Assembly: GCA_964415175.1 (NCBI GenBank)
Contig: CAYPYG010000021.1
Location: 1 to 53,424 of the forward strand
DNA: 53,424 nucleotides
Direction: 5' to 3'
Source: UBA2231 sp964415175
GTDB lineage: Bacteria; Elusimicrobiota; Elusimicrobia; Elusimicrobiales; UBA9959
Within the stretch, counting starts at the first letter, position 1; each line of letters starts with the position of its first letter. Below the pieces are notes generated by a model. That model saw nothing but the letters and a program-made list of their open reading frames with translations, was not told the origin of the DNA and did not search any database. Both the position numbers and the translations under genes were made by a program. Positions 1 through 7,403 of the stretch are shown here, piece by piece.

Positions 1-2
1 TG

Positions 3-833
3 CTGGTCTGGTTTGCCCCGGAATGGTGGTCTGGATTGGCCCGGAATATGCACCTATACTCGATTCCATCTAATGAAAAACTTTCGGAGGGGGCTGTTGA
101 AGAACTGTTCTCAAAAATTGAGTCCGAAACTGCCAAGGTATATAGGCAATGTCTCGACATCTATAACTTTCCAAACAGAGCTCAAAAGGAAACCATAGCG
201 CTATTCGCGGCGTGTTTCGCGATAAGGACTCCTGCCTATAGAGCGTTTATGGAAAAAACAAGCTTGGCCCCAATAGAACGGCTTGCGGAAATTTTGAGCA
301 CAGTCCCTGGTGCTATGGAAAAATCGCTCGAAGATATCGGGGTGGACCCAAAAGAGGCGGATTCAATGCGGGATTTTTTGTCAGATAAAAATAAGTATGA
401 ATTAATCGTCAAACCAGAGTGGATAACAGTTTTAGGGCTTAGCTCGCTAACAATGATAGCGCAAATTCTTATGGACATGAAATGGAAATTGCTGCTAGCC
501 CCATTTGGTGAACGATTTATAACAGCAGACTCTCCAGCGGATTGGGAAGATCCGACAATGACAGAGGGGTTGTATGGGAATAAAGGGCTTTTGCTAAAAA
601 ATGCAGAGTTTGTTCTGCCACTGTCTCCGAAACTGGCGCTGCTTGCTGGGTGGAATTACGTGGAAGGCGTGTATTTAACTACCAGAGAGAAGACTTGGGA
701 AATATCAAATCGAGTGATAAGCCATGCGAAGAAAGAAATATACGCCCAAAGGCCCGTGGAATTAATCCCGCTTCCCAAATGGCGGGCAACCCCGTTATAT
801 GTAAGAATAAACAACGAAACGCATGGTAAATAA
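3..833 (+). CDS. DUF4238-family protein, 5' end cut by window edge
   Basis: The frame is open from base 3 to a stop at 833. In-frame possible starts are TTG at 36 and ATG at 48, but the reading frame runs to the window edge, and the usual N-terminal block of DUF4238 (a His-Phe-x-Pro motif followed by a short Tyr-Leu segment) is missing, so about 25-30 residues probably lie upstream. What can be seen fits DUF4238: a segment ending in LYSIP, a helix with SKIES, a region with RTPAYR, then FITADSP and the LPLSPKLALL block near the C-terminus. The function of the family is unknown; members are common in mobile and defence-rich regions. It lies 27 bp ahead of the antitoxin-type gene on the same strand and in the same AT-rich island, so it is probably cargo of that island. 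No signal peptide or convincing membrane segment is visible. Confidence 0.7.
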   Translation: MVWFAPEWWSGLARNMHLYSIPSNEKLSEGAVEELFSKIESETAKVYRQCLDIYNFPNRAQKETIALFAACFAIRTPAYRAFMEKTSLAPIERLAEILSTVPGAMEKSLEDIGVDPKEADSMRDFLSDKNKYELIVKPEWITVLGLSSLTMIAQILMDMKWKLLLAPFGERFITADSPADWEDPTMTEGLYGNKGLLLKNAEFVLPLSPKLALLAGWNYVEGVYLTTREKTWEISNRVISHAKKEIYAQRPVELIPLPKWRATPLYVRINNETHGK

Positions 834-834
834 C

Positions 835-840
835 TATAAT
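835..840 (+). promoter_or_regulatory. Candidate -10 box for the ImmA/DUF4411 pair
   Basis: A perfect TATAAT sits 20 bp before the ATG at 861. This predicts a transcription start near 847 and a leader of about 14 nt with a weak GGGATAAG ribosome-binding sequence. No good -35 hexamer is visible 17 bp upstream, so this is a moderate-to-low confidence call. If real, it makes the toxin-antitoxin pair a transcription unit of its own, and it argues against the in-frame GTG at 843 as the start codon. Confidence 0.4.
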
Positions 841-860
841 CAGTGCTGTGGGATAAGACT

Positions 861-2033
861 ATGCCTCAATACCAAGAAGCATTAATTACACCTTCAGTAT
901 TAAAGTGGTCGAGAGAGAGAGCCTATCTTAATGTTCAAGATGCGGCGCATCTCATTAAGCGGCCTATTGAAGAAATCCATAAGTGGGAAACTGGAAAACT
1001 CCTGCCATCGCTTGCGCAAGCAAGAAAAGCTGCCGAAGTTTATAAGGTGGCGCTGGCTGTGTTTTATCTGGATGCCCCGCCAGCGACAAGCACCCCGGTT
1101 TTAAAAGACTTTCGTGCGAAGCATGGCGGCAAATTTAAAAATTGGTCTCCTGAGCTTCATTCTTTAATTAGTGACTACAGCGAGAAGCAAAAATGGCTGA
1201 GCGAATTTGTTTCCGCAAATGGCGGCAAAGCTCTTAAACTTGGCTCGGCAAAAGATTTGTTTTCTAAGCCGGCTGACTTGGCGGCTTTAATTAGAGGGGA
1301 AATTGGATTTACTTTAGAGAGGCAAATGGATTGTCGTGATCCATTGAAGGCCTTTAATCTGTGGATTCAGGCGATTGAAGCCTATGGGATTAATGTTTGC
1401 CGAAAGGGCGGAGCGGAAATAGGGGAGGTTCGCGGGTTTGCGCTTTATGATGAGTTTGTGCCTTTCATTTATGTAAATGCCGACGATAGTTATGCGGGGA
1501 GACTGTTTACGCTCATACACGAGCTGGTTCATATTTGGATTAATGCTCCTGGTATATCAAACGGTAGTTTGCCGGAGATTTCAACAGACGAGGGGCGGAT
1601 TGAGGTCTTTTGTAACGAAGTTGCCGCATGTGTTCTTGTGGATAGAGGCTTGGTTCAGCGCTATTGGAAAGAGCGCCCCGCTGGTCGGTCAATAAACGAA
1701 GTTGTTGCTCGTATTGCAAAAGAGTTTTCTGTGAGCGAAGAGGTTATTGCCAGAACTCTATTAAAACATGACAAAATTTCCCAGACGGATTACGAAAGCC
1801 TGCGGAGATATTACAGGGAACGATGGGAGGCGTCCAAAGACAAACGAAAAGGTTTCTTGAAGTATGGCCTTAAGATGGTTTTGGCGAATGGTAGATACTT
1901 TACTGGCGTGGTTCTCGCAAGTTATGCCGCTGGGAAGCTTAGTGGGATAGGCGCGTCGAGACTCTTAAATGTTCGTATCTCCAATTTTTCAAAGCTTAGG
2001 GGATATCTTCCGCCTAGCGGGGGTGCTAAGTAA
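861..2033 (+). CDS. XRE-type HTH / ImmA-IrrE metallopeptidase (predicted antitoxin)
   Basis: A 390-residue protein. Residues about 8-70 form an XRE-type helix-turn-helix of the kind found in COG2856 proteins (ITPSVLKWSRERA, then KWETGKLLPSLAQARKAAEVYKV and a FYLDAPP linker). A zinc-peptidase motif HELVH lies at residues 220-224, with an acidic residue downstream in CNEVAACVL that could be the third ligand. ImmA/IrrE proteins cleave or sense repressors; HTH fusions next to a PIN-like gene are a predicted type II toxin-antitoxin arrangement. Its TAA overlaps the ATG of the DUF4411 gene by one base, which implies translational coupling. I chose ATG 861 because the HTH starts right after it and a -10 box lies at 835-840. 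The role as antitoxin and autoregulator is inferred from the family and gene order. Confidence 0.8.
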   Translation: MPQYQEALITPSVLKWSRERAYLNVQDAAHLIKRPIEEIHKWETGKLLPSLAQARKAAEVYKVALAVFYLDAPPATSTPVLKDFRAKHGGKFKNWSPELHSLISDYSEKQKWLSEFVSANGGKALKLGSAKDLFSKPADLAALIRGEIGFTLERQMDCRDPLKAFNLWIQAIEAYGINVCRKGGAEIGEVRGFALYDEFVPFIYVNADDSYAGRLFTLIHELVHIWINAPGISNGSLPEISTDEGRIEVFCNEVAACVLVDRGLVQRYWKERPAGRSINEVVARIAKEFSVSEEVIARTLLKHDKISQTDYESLRRYYRERWEASKDKRKGFLKYGLKMVLANGRYFTGVVLASYAAGKLSGIGASRLLNVRISNFSKLRGYLPPSGGAK

Positions 2034-2506
2034 TGCCCCTCTATTGTTTTGATACAAATGTTTTTATTGAGCCCTGGAATAAATACTATAGACCCGATCT
2101 GGTGCCGGATTATTGGGAGTATATCGCGGATTTGGGGCTGCAAAACATTGTTTTCTGTCCAGAAGAGGTTGAAAAAGAAATACATCGGCAAAAAGATGAC
2201 CTTTCGGAGTGGCTTAAGGTAAATAAACACATTGTCAAAGGAATCACTCCGGAAATACAGAGGAAAGTGCGAGAAGTCTTGAAACTATATCCCGCGCTGA
2301 TAAATGTCGGCAAAGGCCGTTCAATGGCGGATCCTTGGGTGATTGCCCATGCCTGGCAGGAGAAATGCGTGGTTGTTACAAAAGAAACTCCAGCCGGAAA
2401 CGATGCGAAATGTCGCATTCCGGACGTTTGCAAGCATTTGCGCATTGATTGTGTTGACGATTTTGAGTTTGTGCGAAGAGAAAAAATTAAGTTCCAAAAG
2501 ATGTAG
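2033..2506 (+). CDS. DUF4411 PIN-like protein (predicted toxin)
   Basis: A 157-residue protein matching DUF4411, a PIN-like nuclease fold. The N-terminus has the hallmark FDTNVFIEPWNKYY, with Asp7 as the likely first metal ligand, then a glutamate-rich helix (PEEVEKEIHRQKDD), and later SMADPWVIAHAW, which supplies another conserved acidic residue; VVTKETP follows. PIN domains are usually Mg2+-dependent RNases acting in the cytoplasm. The gene starts on the last base of the upstream HTH-ImmA gene's stop codon, as in coupled toxin-antitoxin operons. The target RNA is unknown. No clear intrinsic terminator follows, only a short GC stretch with TTTTTG about 25 bp after the stop. Confidence 0.8.
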   Translation: MPLYCFDTNVFIEPWNKYYRPDLVPDYWEYIADLGLQNIVFCPEEVEKEIHRQKDDLSEWLKVNKHIVKGITPEIQRKVREVLKLYPALINVGKGRSMADPWVIAHAWQEKCVVVTKETPAGNDAKCRIPDVCKHLRIDCVDDFEFVRREKIKFQKM

Positions 2507-2577
2507 TGCCGTGCGGGGGTTTTTGTTTAGCGGCTCTCTTAGGGTTCCCTTAAAAAATATTCGGAATATGTTTTTTG

Positions 2578-2599
2578 CCCCGACACTACGTTGTCGGGG
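2578..2599 (+). promoter_or_regulatory. Perfect hairpin/operator candidate upstream of methyltransferase
   Basis: Perfect 8-bp arms CCCCGACA and TGTCGGGG flank the loop CTACGT. The inner 16-mer CGACACTACGTTGTCG occurs once more in the window, on the other strand at 33880-33895, upstream of a radical SAM DNA-repair-type gene. In both places TTGTCG is followed by exactly 11 bp and a TANNNT hexamer (here TACACT at 2608-2613). This suggests an operator overlapping the -35 region. A REP-like repeat is the alternative. Confidence 0.5.
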
Positions 2600-2662
2600 G
2601 GGTCTGCTACACTAGAGGTAGGGATTTTGGGGAAGGGTGTGATATCCCAGCTCTGGTACAAA

Positions 2663-2679
2663 CTACCATATTATGGTAG
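2663..2679 (+). promoter_or_regulatory. 17-bp palindrome just upstream of methyltransferase start
   Basis: CTACCATATTATGGTAG is a perfect palindrome around a central T and ends 13 bp before the ATG at 2693. A looser CTAC-N7-GTAG sequence lies at 2607-2621, and a CTACATTGTAG palindrome lies in the controller-gene upstream region at 7354-7364. A binding site for autoregulation by the methyltransferase or for the XRE controller is plausible; nothing in the sequence decides between them. Confidence 0.45.
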
Positions 2680-2692
2680 TATTAAACAAAAT

Positions 2693-5359
2693 ATGGCACA
2701 AGCTTTTAAGACAATATATTTCCCAGATCATCCCGCCAGCAGTTCGGGCGAGAAGAATGTGAAACTTGCCTTCGGTAATAAAGACACCCAATTGTATGGT
2801 CGTGTTGGGCGGCTCTCAAGTGACGATCTGCGTACGCTTATGGGTTTTCAAAGTTATCAGGCGCTTCACAAGGCGGCAAAAAAAGAAGATCTTCCTTTAA
2901 ATACTTATTGTTTGCGCGCACTTCGTAAACATCTTAGTGCAGGGGTTCTGAAAGACGGGCAACTCGGTTTGCCGGGCCTTCTTGTGGATCCCAATCAGGC
3001 GACATATACTGGTGGCAAAACAGAGCCGTTGCATCTTTGGTATCCATATTTAGAGGGGTACTCCCCATATTTTGTTGAGGACGTTCTAAAAAACTTTGCC
3101 CCAAACGCCAAGACTGTTTTTGATCCTTTTGGTGGCGCTGGCACCACCCCGCTTACAGCGGCCCAGCGGGGGCTGAGCGCCTATTATTGTGAGATTAACC
3201 CGATGATGCAATTCCTCATGAGGGTTAAAACACATGCGTTGGCACTAACAGCTACTCAACGTGGGGAGATTTCGAGTCGCTTAGAGGCCATACTCGACTC
3301 TTTCCGTAACAGAATTGAGAAGTCCGCGCCGGATCTGGAGCTAGGGAGAAGTTATAGGGCTGTTTTTGGGGAGAGTAAGTTTTTTGAGCAGACGGTTTTT
3401 TTAAATATTTTGAGGGCGCGTGCCTGGGTGGATGAAATCGCGCAAGAAAGTGTGGTTTTGTCGGAGTTTGTCGCAGTTGCGGTTCTTTCAAGCCTTTTAC
3501 CTGCGTCGCTTTTGATCCGATCCGGAGATGTTCGCTTTAAAACAAAAAAAGAATTAGAGAATGGAACGGTTGATTTTTTTGAATGTATCGCGCAACAACT
3601 TAAGCAGATTATTGCCGATCTTGGTCGAGTAGCTCCAATTAAGGCAGAGCCAGTGTTGATAGCGGAGGACGCAAAACTGCTGGGAAAATTGCCTGCGCTT
3701 GGTTTTGACGCAGTTATTACCAGTCCGCCGTATCTTAATGGCACAAATTATTTTCGAAATACCAAGGTTGAGCTTTGGTTCTTGCGTTGCCTCCGTAAAC
3801 CGGAGGACTTGTCACAGCTTCGGTTTAAGGCTGTTACAGCCGGGATAAATGATGTAACGGTAAGAAAACCTCTCTTGGAGGCCTCTGGAAGTTTAAAGGA
3901 AGTGCTCCAAGAGCTCCAGGTAAAAGCCTATGATTCGCGGATTCCGCGGATGGTGGGGGCTTATTATTACGATCTGGCTCAGGTTTTTAATGGACTTAAG
4001 AAGCATCTTAATCCGGGGGCGGTAGTTGCGGTCGATATCGGAGATTCTTGTTATGCGGGAGTGAAGGTTCCTACGGATGTTATTCTTCAAGAGTTGCTCG
4101 AAGAACTCGGTTATAAACATCAGCAAGAAATAATTTTGCGGCGCAGGCTTTCGCGGAGCGGAGAGCGGTTGCACCAGTCTCTGCTGATCTTTTCTGTCCC
4201 AAAAGGAAAGCCTGCTCCCGCTAAAGCTGAGTCGCCACACTGGCGGTTAGCGTGGAGCCGGTTTAAAAAAAACCTGCCGCATCAGCGGGCGCCATTCGCT
4301 CAGCGGAATTGGGGGAATGGGTTGCATTCTTTGTGTTCGTATGAGGGCAAATTAAAGCCTTCCCTGGCGCATTTTCTCGTTAAGGCTTTTGTTCCAAAGG
4401 GCGGGCGCTTATTGGACCCATTTGCCGGGGTCGGTACAATACCCTTTGAGGCTGCTCTTTCAGGAATCACGGCATATGGCTGTGAAATAAGTACGTCTGC
4501 CGCGGCAATAGCCTGGCCAAAGATGGTGCGTCCTGATTTGAAAAAATGTTTGGCGGTGATGAAGGGGCTGGAGTCTTTTCTCCAAAAGGGCGACCCTTCA
4601 AAAGACGAGTATAAAGCGGCTGCCCAGATTAGTTTCAATAAATCCATTCCTGATTATTTTCATCAAGAGACGCTCCGGGAGATTCTCTTGGCGAGATCAT
4701 ATTTCTTAAAAAATCCTCCCGGCAATAGCTCGGAATCTTTAGTGCTCGCCAGTCTTCTTCATATCTTGCATGGGAATCGTCCTTATGCGTTGAGCCGTAT
4801 TTCCCATAATACCACGCCTTTTGCTCCGAAAGGCGAGTTTGAGTATCGGTCTCTGATGCCACGGCTTCGGGAAAAGGTTATGCGCGGGCTTGCTGCGGAA
4901 TACCCTGCCGACTTTAAAGATGGAAAATTGTTTGTTCAGGATTCAACTTCTTGGTGGCCGGCTGAAATTTGTGACTTGGATGCTGTGATTACTTCGCCGC
5001 CATTTTTTGACAGTACGCGGTTTTACCTTGGGAATTGGATGCGCCTTTGGTTCTCCGGTTGGGAGCGAGGGGACTTCGCTTCAAAACCGCAGTTATTTAT
5101 TGATGAAAGACAAAAGAAAGGATTTTCTGTTTATCATTCAATCCTGCGCCAGGCGCGGGAGAGGTTGAAACCAGGAGGCGTTGTGGTTTTTCATCTCGGC
5201 AAAAGCCCGAAATGCAACATGGCCCAAGAGCTAAGTAAAGAAGCGCGGCCTTGGTTCAAGACAGCGGATATTTTTACGGAAGATGTCACGCACTGTGAGC
5301 AGCACGGGGTCCGGGACAAGGGAACGGTGTCCGCGCATCAATACCTTGTGCTGCAGTAG
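2693..5359 (+). CDS. Tandem two-domain DNA methyltransferase of a restriction-modification system
   Basis: An 888-residue protein made of two Rossmann-type methyltransferase halves. Half 1 has SAM motif I DPFGGAGTT (residues about 144-152) and catalytic motif IV TSPPY (about 343-347). Half 2 has DPFAGVGT (about 575-582) and TSPPF (about 767-771). In both halves motif I precedes motif IV. S-P-P-Y/F is the form most typical of N4-cytosine methylases, although N6-adenine is not excluded. Two catalytic sites in one chain suit an asymmetric recognition sequence, one half per strand. I chose ATG 2693 over the in-frame TTG at 2591, because the TTG lies inside the 2578-2599 hairpin and the residues between look untranslated. 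The stop abuts the stop of the convergent HNH endonuclease gene. Its composition is AT-richer than the chromosome to the right. Confidence 0.85.
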   Translation: MAQAFKTIYFPDHPASSSGEKNVKLAFGNKDTQLYGRVGRLSSDDLRTLMGFQSYQALHKAAKKEDLPLNTYCLRALRKHLSAGVLKDGQLGLPGLLVDPNQATYTGGKTEPLHLWYPYLEGYSPYFVEDVLKNFAPNAKTVFDPFGGAGTTPLTAAQRGLSAYYCEINPMMQFLMRVKTHALALTATQRGEISSRLEAILDSFRNRIEKSAPDLELGRSYRAVFGESKFFEQTVFLNILRARAWVDEIAQESVVLSEFVAVAVLSSLLPASLLIRSGDVRFKTKKELENGTVDFFECIAQQLKQIIADLGRVAPIKAEPVLIAEDAKLLGKLPALGFDAVITSPPYLNGTNYFRNTKVELWFLRCLRKPEDLSQLRFKAVTAGINDVTVRKPLLEASGSLKEVLQELQVKAYDSRIPRMVGAYYYDLAQVFNGLKKHLNPGAVVAVDIGDSCYAGVKVPTDVILQELLEELGYKHQQEIILRRRLSRSGERLHQSLLIFSVPKGKPAPAKAESPHWRLAWSRFKKNLPHQRAPFAQRNWGNGLHSLCSYEGKLKPSLAHFLVKAFVPKGGRLLDPFAGVGTIPFEAALSGITAYGCEISTSAAAIAWPKMVRPDLKKCLAVMKGLESFLQKGDPSKDEYKAAAQISFNKSIPDYFHQETLREILLARSYFLKNPPGNSSESLVLASLLHILHGNRPYALSRISHNTTPFAPKGEFEYRSLMPRLREKVMRGLAAEYPADFKDGKLFVQDSTSWWPAEICDLDAVITSPPFFDSTRFYLGNWMRLWFSGWERGDFASKPQLFIDERQKKGFSVYHSILRQARERLKPGGVVVFHLGKSPKCNMAQELSKEARPWFKTADIFTEDVTHCEQHGVRDKGTVSAHQYLVLQ

Positions 5360-6343
5360 CTATGTATAGCCCAATAATTTCCTATTTTCTTTCGAGAGTT
5401 TCTCGGTTAGTTTATTGCCCTCCAGAAGTTTTTTGAGCTCTTTTATACGTTTTGGGAGATTTGATCTCTCCCTGACCGTAAGATATCGTGTCACACAGGC
5501 GTCTACATCAATGTTAGGGTTGAAAATAGGCTTTTTGCTCGCAAGAATATCTAGGTTCGCTCCGGTGAGCTGTGCCAGTCGGATTAACTCATTATTGGTG
5601 TAAAACACACTTGGCCAGCGGTCGCGCTTATGATTGTTTGCCTCTCTCGATAAGAGAGCGGCATTTTCTTTCTTAAGAGGGTAGAGATAGCGAGATGGCA
5701 GAATGTGGTCAATTGCCCATGACTTCCGGTCTTTAGGATCAAGCATCTTGTTTGTCTTGAAGCAACGTGAGTTGAATCTAGTGAACAAATCTTTAATAAA
5801 CTTGACGTCCACTTTTTGATTTTTGTCCTCAAGCAGCAAATCCCCTACCCTACGCTTAATAGACCCCTCCCATAACTGCTCCTGCGTGCGCCTCGGGTTC
5901 AGAATTGCGTTTATAACACCTTTGCAGCTTCTGCACTCCATTTGACGTTCGAGGGGGCCCCACCCAACATGGCGACTGAAGGCATTGGCGGGAAGAATGC
6001 GGCCGCAAGTGTTGCATTGCTTCCAGTAAGAGTCGTGGGCCTCAGTGAAAATCCTGAAAAAACCTTGCCAAAATCTTTGGCAGGGCACGGAGGAGGCTTT
6101 GCGCCAAGATGCTTTCCAGTTTTTAAAAGGAAGATCTGAGGTGCTGCTATGCAGGAAATGACATTTTTGGCATTTCCATTCTGCATCCTCATAGGCTTCT
6201 TCGGAGTCAAGCAGGACCTGACCTGCTTGGACATGATTGAGTGTGCCGCAACGTACACAAACAAATCCTACCCAGGCCTGAAAGGCGTCAACACTTTCTA
6301 TTCTTTTCAGACCGGTAGTGTTTTTGGTTTTCCGTCTTGCCAT
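5360..6343 (-). CDS. HNH restriction endonuclease with zinc-ribbon N-terminus
   Basis: A 327-residue protein. Two zinc-binding units can be seen: C29-x2-C32 with C58-x2-C61, and C110-x2-C113 with C137-x2-C140. The C-terminal half has a beta-beta-alpha metal (HNH) core: AIDHILP around D212-H213, then the asparagine-rich helix SREANNHKRD near residues 232-241. HNH enzymes of this design are Type II restriction endonucleases that cut DNA as partners of methyltransferases. The gene converges on the tandem methyltransferase with no base between the stop codons. It is the third gene of a minus-strand operon after the controller and the uracil-DNA glycosylase; the gap to the latter is 33 bp and contains a strong ribosome-binding site GGGAGG 6 nt before the ATG at 6343. 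A restriction role is inferred from domain plus neighbours; the recognition site cannot be read from sequence. Confidence 0.82.
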   Translation of the reverse strand: MARRKTKNTTGLKRIESVDAFQAWVGFVCVRCGTLNHVQAGQVLLDSEEAYEDAEWKCQKCHFLHSSTSDLPFKNWKASWRKASSVPCQRFWQGFFRIFTEAHDSYWKQCNTCGRILPANAFSRHVGWGPLERQMECRSCKGVINAILNPRRTQEQLWEGSIKRRVGDLLLEDKNQKVDVKFIKDLFTRFNSRCFKTNKMLDPKDRKSWAIDHILPSRYLYPLKKENAALLSREANNHKRDRWPSVFYTNNELIRLAQLTGANLDILASKKPIFNPNIDVDACVTRYLTVRERSNLPKRIKELKKLLEGNKLTEKLSKENRKLLGYT

Positions 6344-6376
6344 GAGATTCCTCCCTAACCGTGTAAATTAAAAAAC

Positions 6377-7120
6377 TTATGATGCCGGAGTTGAAGCGGA
6401 AAGAGCTATGGCCCAATTGATTCTGAGCCGGTTTTTTGTGTCTTTAAAAAAGTGGACTTCAGCTTCCCGCTGTTTCGGGCTGAGTGAGATGCGCCAGCAA
6501 CGCGAGGGGTGTTTGTAGTTATAAAAAATCTTATGAGGTGCTTGAATAAGTGGGGCAAAGGCTTTAGCGCTTTCACAGGTTAAGACAAAATAGACAGGTT
6601 CCGTTCTAGAATTTAAGGCTAATAGGGTCGCTGCGGTAAAACGTTTCCAGGCTTTCAGATGTGCCTTTGGAAGGTTGTGCTTAGTGGTAAGAGCGGTGTT
6701 TAACAGTAAGACTCCCTCTTTGGCTAGGGCTTCGAGATCTGTGGTTGGCGAATCTGGAATTGGATGTCCGAGTTCAATAGAGATGGCCTTTAAAATAGTT
6801 CTCAGGCTTTTTCCGCCTTTAAGGGTTCTAAGCTTTGTGTTTTTGATTGCCTTTGGGTTTAAAGCAAAGGCTAGTCCTGTGGCGTAAGGAATCTTGCCAG
6901 AGATTTGATAGTACGGATCCTGGCCTAGAATAACGACTTTCACTTTTTTGAAGGGGGATAGTTCGAAGGCTTTAAATACGTCTTTGCGCTTTGGCGTAGT
7001 CTTCGGGTCGTCTAAAAGCGGCGAAAGCTTGGTTTTGTGGTAGGTGGCAAAAGAAATTTCGGAGAAAGCGTTATGGGCTTTCCGAATCCTGGTTAACCAA
7101 TCCTTGCGGGAGTTTTCCAT
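6377..7120 (-). CDS. Family-1 (UNG-type) uracil-DNA glycosylase inside the restriction operon
   Basis: A 247-residue protein that aligns by eye to UNG. The water-activating loop is GQDPYY (residues 66-71, catalytic Asp68, with the second tyrosine where UNG has His). It is followed by GLAF (82-85, the uracil-stacking Phe), LLLNTALT (Asn141, uracil-recognising) and KHPS (His204). UNG removes uracil from DNA and leaves abasic sites. The leucine intercalation loop is altered: the usual HPSPLS reads HPSRCW here, so the DNA-wedge residue is changed. Tyr70 keeps the thymine-excluding position. The gene lies 6 bp after the controller gene and 33 bp before the HNH endonuclease, all on the minus strand. 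A clear ribosome-binding site is not visible, so coupling to the controller gene is likely. It may be a repair accessory for a modified-cytosine system or a defence glycosylase; both are hypotheses. Confidence 0.85.
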   Translation of the reverse strand: MENSRKDWLTRIRKAHNAFSEISFATYHKTKLSPLLDDPKTTPKRKDVFKAFELSPFKKVKVVILGQDPYYQISGKIPYATGLAFALNPKAIKNTKLRTLKGGKSLRTILKAISIELGHPIPDSPTTDLEALAKEGVLLLNTALTTKHNLPKAHLKAWKRFTAATLLALNSRTEPVYFVLTCESAKAFAPLIQAPHKIFYNYKHPSRCWRISLSPKQREAEVHFFKDTKNRLRINWAIALSASTPAS

Positions 7121-7126
7121 CAGGGC

Positions 7127-7333
7127 TTATTCAAAAAACTCTTTAACCTTTATCTCAAGAGCTTTGGCAATTCGCGCGATATTCAATATGGAAATATTGC
7201 GGCGGCCGCGCTCCACTTCGCTGATGTAGGTCCGGTGCAGTGAGGATTTAAAGCCTAGTTCCTCCTGGGATAGACCTTTCTTCTTCCTGAAATCTTTAAG
7301 TCGTTCTCCGTAAAGGATGCGTATGTCTTTCAT
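7127..7333 (-). CDS. XRE-family controller (C) protein
   Basis: A 68-residue protein consisting almost entirely of one helix-turn-helix: YGERLKDFRKKKG, LSQEELGFKSSLHRTYISEVERGRRNISI, then LNIARIAKALEIKVKEFFE. This is the size and layout of C proteins, which bind palindromes in front of their own gene and time restriction-enzyme expression. It is the first gene of the operon that leads through the glycosylase to the HNH endonuclease, the classic place for such a regulator. The ATG at 7333 has no ribosome-binding site; a TACAAT box at 7358-7363 would start RNA near 7351, so a short leader or leaderless translation is likely, as for many C genes. Paired sequences suited to its binding lie directly upstream (7340-7403). 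Confidence 0.82.
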   Translation of the reverse strand: MKDIRILYGERLKDFRKKKGLSQEELGFKSSLHRTYISEVERGRRNISILNIARIAKALEIKVKEFFE

Positions 7334-7339
7334 GGTAAT

Positions 7340-7403
7340 ATGTCACTTATTGACTACATTGTAGGTTTTCGGGTAAAATCTATCTACACTCTTTAAGTGA
7401 CAT
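7340..7403. promoter_or_regulatory. Controller promoter/operator region with 10-bp inverted repeats
   Basis: ATGTCACTTA at 7340-7349 and its exact reverse complement at 7394-7403 bracket 44 bp. Between them lie the palindrome CTACATTGTAG (7354-7364), a minus-strand TACAAT -10 candidate (7358-7363) for the controller gene, and on the plus strand TTGACT (7350-7355) with an 18-bp spacer to TAAAAT (7374-7379), pointing toward the degraded region and recombinase. The two outer sites are natural operators for the XRE protein. The sites are visible; their function is inferred. Confidence 0.5.

Noticed and set aside
2591..2692. Upstream TTG start for the tandem methyltransferase
   Set aside because: The added 34 residues would begin inside a perfect hairpin and contain no conserved sequence; ATG 2693 fits better.
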